Positions 6,704 to 8,521 of a stretch of 8,521 nucleotides of DNA are shown piece by piece. Under the pieces are notes generated by a model, which was given only the letters and a program-made list of their open reading frames with translations, searched no databases and was not told where the DNA came from. The stretch comes from Firmicutes bacterium UBA3936. Its GTDB lineage: Bacteria; Bacillota; Dethiobacteria; Dethiobacterales; Dethiobacteraceae. Position numbers and translations under genes: made by a program. Position 1 is the stretch's first letter; each line of letters opens with the position of its first letter. The stretch is taken from the NCBI GenBank assembly GCA_002385745.1, contig DGEC01000088.1, positions 1-8,521 on the forward strand, read 5' to 3'.

Positions 6704-7501
6704 ATGGCTATAAAAGTAGCAGTTAACGGCGCCCTTGGCAGGATGGGAAAAGAAGTAGTACGCGCAGTTCTGAAAGAGCCGGAAATTGAACTTGTCGCCG
6801 CCATCGATCTAAAGGGCAGCGGCGGCGATATCGGCCCTGCCGTCGGGCTTGAGCCGCTACAGGTTAATGTTGCACAAGACCTGAACCGGGTCCTGGAAGA
6901 AACTAAACCCCATGTCCTTGTAGATTTTACCTCACCTTACACTGTTATGCAAAACATTGAAACCGCCCTTGCCCACAGGGTAAGGCCCGTGGTAGGAACC
7001 ACCGGCATTACGGAAAGTGACCTGGAAAAAATCAAAGCCCTGTCCGCGGCCTCTGAAACAAGCGTACTGATAGCACCTAATTTTGCCATCGGCGCAGTTT
7101 TAATGATGCATTTTGCCGTCCAGGCCGCCAAGTACCTGCCTGAGGTGGAAATTATTGAACTGCATCACGACAAGAAAACTGACGCCCCTTCCGGAACTGC
7201 CATCAAAACAGCGGAAATGATTTTGAAAACCCGCAGGCAGGCGGCAAAACGGAAGGATGGGCTTGAAAAAATCACGGGAGCCCGCGGAGGCGACCTGGAG
7301 GGAATCCGGATTCACAGTGTCAGGCTCCCCGGATTTGTCGCTCACCAGGAAGTTATCTTCGGCGGCAACGGTCAGACATTGACCATCAGGCATGACAGCA
7401 CGGACCGGAGTTCCTTCATGCCCGGGGTTATTTGGGGCATAAAAGAAATTATGAAACGGGAAGGAGTTATTTACGGCCTGGAAAATTTACTCGATCTGTA
7501 A
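6704..7501 (+). CDS. dapB: 4-hydroxy-tetrahydrodipicolinate reductase (DapB)
   Basis: DapB reduces 4-hydroxy-tetrahydrodipicolinate with NAD(P)H to tetrahydrodipicolinate, a step toward diaminopimelate for peptidoglycan and toward lysine. Its substrate is also the branch point to dipicolinate in spores. The 265-residue product shows the N-terminal nucleotide-binding 'NGALGRMG' (8-15), 'FTSP' (75-78), 'GTTG' (98-101), 'APNFAIG' (124-130) and the catalytic signature 'ELHHDKKTDAPSGTA', with H154 and K158 at the expected positions. Length is normal for the family. It starts at ATG 6704, 11 nt after GGGAGG (6687-6692). An ATG at 6694 is closer but out of frame. It is the first gene of a plus-strand pair with dpaB 70 nt downstream. 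Confidence 0.97.
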   Translation: MAIKVAVNGALGRMGKEVVRAVLKEPEIELVAAIDLKGSGGDIGPAVGLEPLQVNVAQDLNRVLEETKPHVLVDFTSPYTVMQNIETALAHRVRPVVGTTGITESDLEKIKALSAASETSVLIAPNFAIGAVLMMHFAVQAAKYLPEVEIIELHHDKKTDAPSGTAIKTAEMILKTRRQAAKRKDGLEKITGARGGDLEGIRIHSVRLPGFVAHQEVIFGGNGQTLTIRHDSTDRSSFMPGVIWGIKEIMKREGVIYGLENLLDL

Positions 7502-7515
7502 CAAAGTCCGGACAG

Positions 7516-7545
7516 GCACGAACCCTCTTGGCTATGCATATATAT
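7516..7545 (+). promoter_or_regulatory. Possible mother-cell (sigma-K/sigma-E-like) promoter of dpaB
   Basis: GCACG (7516-7520) is followed after 15 nt by GCATATATAT (7536-7545). The Bacillus sigma-K pattern is roughly GCAC(A/C) and GCATANNNTA at about this spacing, and CATATATAT is also near the sigma-E -10. The last two -10 bases do not match the sigma-K pattern. The start would fall about 24 nt before the dpaB ATG. Dipicolinate is made in the mother cell late in sporulation, so such a promoter is expected here, but the match is partial. Confidence 0.35.
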
Positions 7546-7571
7546 TACTGCACTGCGAAGGGGGTATTTTT

Positions 7572-8171
7572 ATGCCGCTGCGAGGGAAAAAAATCGCTTT
7601 TGCACTGCCGGAAGGTCACTTTTCCATGCCCGCAATTCTTGCCGAAATCCACAAGCTGGCGGCAGCCGGGGCAAAGCTCTACCCTTTTTTTCTGGCAACT
7701 ACGGATCATCCGGAAACGGATAACCAGTTTCAAAAAACAAAAAAAACACTGGAGCAGATTACCGGCAGGGAAATGCTGGAGACATCACTGGCAGAAGCCG
7801 CCGATTTAACTGCCGATGACACATCTTTTGACATCATGGTCATAGCCCCCTGTCCCGGCAATTTTCTGGCAAAACTGGTCAACACCCGCACAACTTCCGT
7901 TGCCCTGTCCAAACCGGTCCGCTATTTACAAAGCGGCAAGCCCGTTGTCCTGGCCCTTGTTGCCAACGGCGACTCGGAAAACCTGCTGGAAAACATCCAG
8001 CAGATTATCAGCCTGAAAAGCATCTTTCTTGTTCCTTTTGGACCGGTGGAGAAAAGGGGAAAACAAATATATCTTTCCCGTCTTGACTTGCTTTTTGATA
8101 CGGTCATCTACGCCATGGAACAAAAACAGCTGGAACCTGTGTTCCTTGAGCCCTGCTGGCTGCCCAACTGA
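7572..8171 (+). CDS. dpaB: Dipicolinate synthase subunit B (SpoVFB)
   Basis: With subunit A this flavoprotein-like subunit makes dipicolinic acid, the spore-core Ca-chelator that gives heat resistance, from the diaminopimelate-pathway intermediate. The 199-residue product begins with the family 'LRGKKIAFAL' strand. It carries the conserved 'DIMVIAPCPGNFLAKL' (about 87-102), then 'KPVVLAL', 'IFLVPFG', and a C-terminal 'SRLDLLFDTV' with 'LEPVFLEP'. The nucleotide-binding loop after the first strand reads 'LPEGHFSMP', where common DpaB sequences have a 'TGSHCT'-like loop, so it is somewhat divergent. It starts at ATG 7572 with GGGGG 7 nt upstream. It lies 70 nt after dapB. The usual upstream partner dpaA is absent from this position and from the rest of the window. 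Function as true DpaB is likely from sequence; an alternative role in the wider flavoprotein family is possible. Confidence 0.85.
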   Translation: MPLRGKKIAFALPEGHFSMPAILAEIHKLAAAGAKLYPFFLATTDHPETDNQFQKTKKTLEQITGREMLETSLAEAADLTADDTSFDIMVIAPCPGNFLAKLVNTRTTSVALSKPVRYLQSGKPVVLALVANGDSENLLENIQQIISLKSIFLVPFGPVEKRGKQIYLSRLDLLFDTVIYAMEQKQLEPVFLEPCWLPN

Positions 8172-8265
8172 AAGTCTTCCTGCATTTTATCGCATTCCGG
8201 CTCCTGTATGCCCGGCCGCCTTGGCTGTATCTGAAGTGCCGGACTGCTAATACAAAGTATACCAG

Positions 8266-8312
8266 AAAAAAAAGAAGCAGAAAAGCCGGAAGTCCAACAA
8301 GGATTCCGGCTT
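8266..8312 (-). terminator. Rho-independent terminator, minus strand
   Basis: AAGCCGGAA (8283-8291) pairs perfectly with TTCCGGCTT (8304-8312). After one bulged G the stem continues with TCC/GGA around an AACAA loop, about 12 bp in all. On the minus strand it is followed by TTTT and, after seven bases, by a run of eight T (8266-8273). On the plus strand no T-run follows, so it probably stops transcripts entering from the right rather than dpaB mRNA. Confidence 0.75.
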
Positions 8313-8358
8313 CCCTGCACTGAGGAGGATTTGGTCTGCTTTACGGCATTATTCTATA
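8266..8358 (-). ncRNA. Candidate small RNA between a minus-strand promoter and terminator
   Basis: A promoter-like pair, TTGACA (8386-8391) and GATAAT (8365-8370), lies on the minus strand with a 15-nt spacer. It would start a transcript near 8358 that ends at the hairpin and T-run, about 90 nt long. No reading frame with a ribosome binding site is inside. The RNA would carry CCTCCTC (8322-8328), which could pair with Shine-Dalgarno sequences. The spacer is shorter than the ideal 17 nt, and the hairpin could instead serve a gene to the right. Confidence 0.28.
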
Positions 8359-8364
8359 TTTTAA

Positions 8365-8391
8365 ATTATCAGAATATTCACTTTTTGTCAA
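8365..8391 (-). promoter_or_regulatory. Promoter-like sequence, minus strand
   Basis: A perfect TTGACA and a 5-of-6 GATAAT are separated by 15 nt and read leftward toward the terminator at 8266-8312. The region downstream of it is AT-rich. The short spacer lowers confidence. Confidence 0.35.
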
Positions 8392-8424
8392 GGGCAGATC
8401 GCCGCTTGATAGTGTCAAGACACT
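8386..8424. repeat. Cluster of short inverted and direct repeats
   Basis: TGTCAAG occurs twice in the same orientation (8386-8392 and 8413-8419), with CTTGA between them (8405-8409). This forms two overlapping hairpins: TCAAGGGC with GCC(G)CTTGA, and CTTGA-TAGTG-TCAAG. The second overlaps the palindrome AGTGTC-AA-GACACT (8411-8424). Such dense symmetry is common at the ends of insertion sequences or at regulator sites. No target duplication can be checked from this window. Confidence 0.45.
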
Positions 8425-8452
8425 TTAGGTTTTAAGATGAACCTCACACCAC

Positions 8453-8521
8453 TCAAACAACACTACGTTTATTTAGCTCTTTTAATGCAAACCGGGTATG
8501 GCTGCTTCCACCTCTGAAAAG
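8453..8521 (-). CDS. Possible C-terminal end of an unrecognised gene, cut by the window edge
   Basis: A minus-strand frame is open from the right edge to TGA at 8453-8455 and gives 22 residues ending 'RFALKELNKRSVV'. Its basic, helical end and the repeat cluster 30-65 bp beyond its stop would fit the end of a transposase, but no family could be recognised. An open frame this short can occur by chance. Confidence 0.2.
   Translation of the reverse strand, partial: LFRGGSSHTRFALKELNKRSVV

Larger units (their letters stand above)
8172..8521. other. Region without a confident gene at the right edge
   Basis: No plus-strand gene with a ribosome binding site was found. The region contains a minus-strand terminator hairpin, a minus-strand promoter-like sequence, a cluster of TGTCAAG/CTTGACA repeats, and the 3' end of an open minus-strand frame running in from the right edge. 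A GAGGAGG at 8322-8328 has no properly spaced start codon. Confidence 0.6.

Noticed and set aside
8322..8434. A small plus-strand gene after GAGGAGG at 8322-8328
   Set aside because: The only start codon near it (TTG at 8331) leaves almost no spacing, and the encoded peptide crosses the repeat cluster without any coding character.

Overview
The window looks like chromosomal DNA from an anaerobic, motile, endospore-forming Firmicute, most likely of the Peptococcaceae/Desulfotomaculum type. The basis is a FlgM/FliD flagellar unit behind a sigma-D-type promoter, a sporulation gene (dipicolinate synthase subunit B), strong AGGAGG-type ribosome binding sites, GTG and TTG starts, and a cupin-type phosphoglucose isomerase. 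The genus is an inference. No complete mobile element, tRNA, rRNA or CRISPR array is visible.

Left part (1-2640, minus strand): a compact flagellar unit, read right to left, of flgM (anti-sigma factor), fliD (filament cap) and a helical FlgN/FliT-like export chaperone. A textbook sigma-D promoter (TAAA-N15-GCCGATAG) precedes flgM. A strong ribosome binding site at the left edge shows that the run continues with another gene just outside the window.

Centre-left (2640-3226, plus strand): a lone small heat-shock protein gene (hsp20), divergent from flgM and closed by a clear rho-independent terminator.

Centre (3225-6545, minus strand): a central carbon cluster of gap (NAD-type GAPDH), an alpha-D-phosphohexomutase (phosphoglucomutase/phosphomannomutase) and a cupin phosphoglucose isomerase. 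The last two are separated by 1 nt and are probably translationally coupled. Together they cover triose-phosphate oxidation or reduction, hexose-6-phosphate isomerisation and hexose-1/6-phosphate interconversion, linking glycolysis/gluconeogenesis to sugar-nucleotide supply.

Right part (6630-8171, plus strand): dapB (lysine/diaminopimelate/dipicolinate pathway) from a good sigma-A-type promoter, divergent from gap. It is followed by dpaB (spoVFB), which acts in the same pathway during sporulation. The expected partner dpaA is not between or beside them here. A possible mother-cell (sigma-K/E-like) promoter precedes dpaB.

Right edge (8172-8521): no confident gene. It holds a strong minus-strand terminator, a minus-strand promoter-like sequence about 75-90 nt upstream of it (a candidate small RNA), a dense cluster of TGTCAAG/CTTGACA repeats, and the open 3' end of an unrecognised minus-strand reading frame, possibly the edge of an insertion sequence.

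No wholly new system is evident. The most useful second looks are the orphan dpaB, the candidate small RNA with its repeat cluster, and the flgM-fliD promoter architecture.
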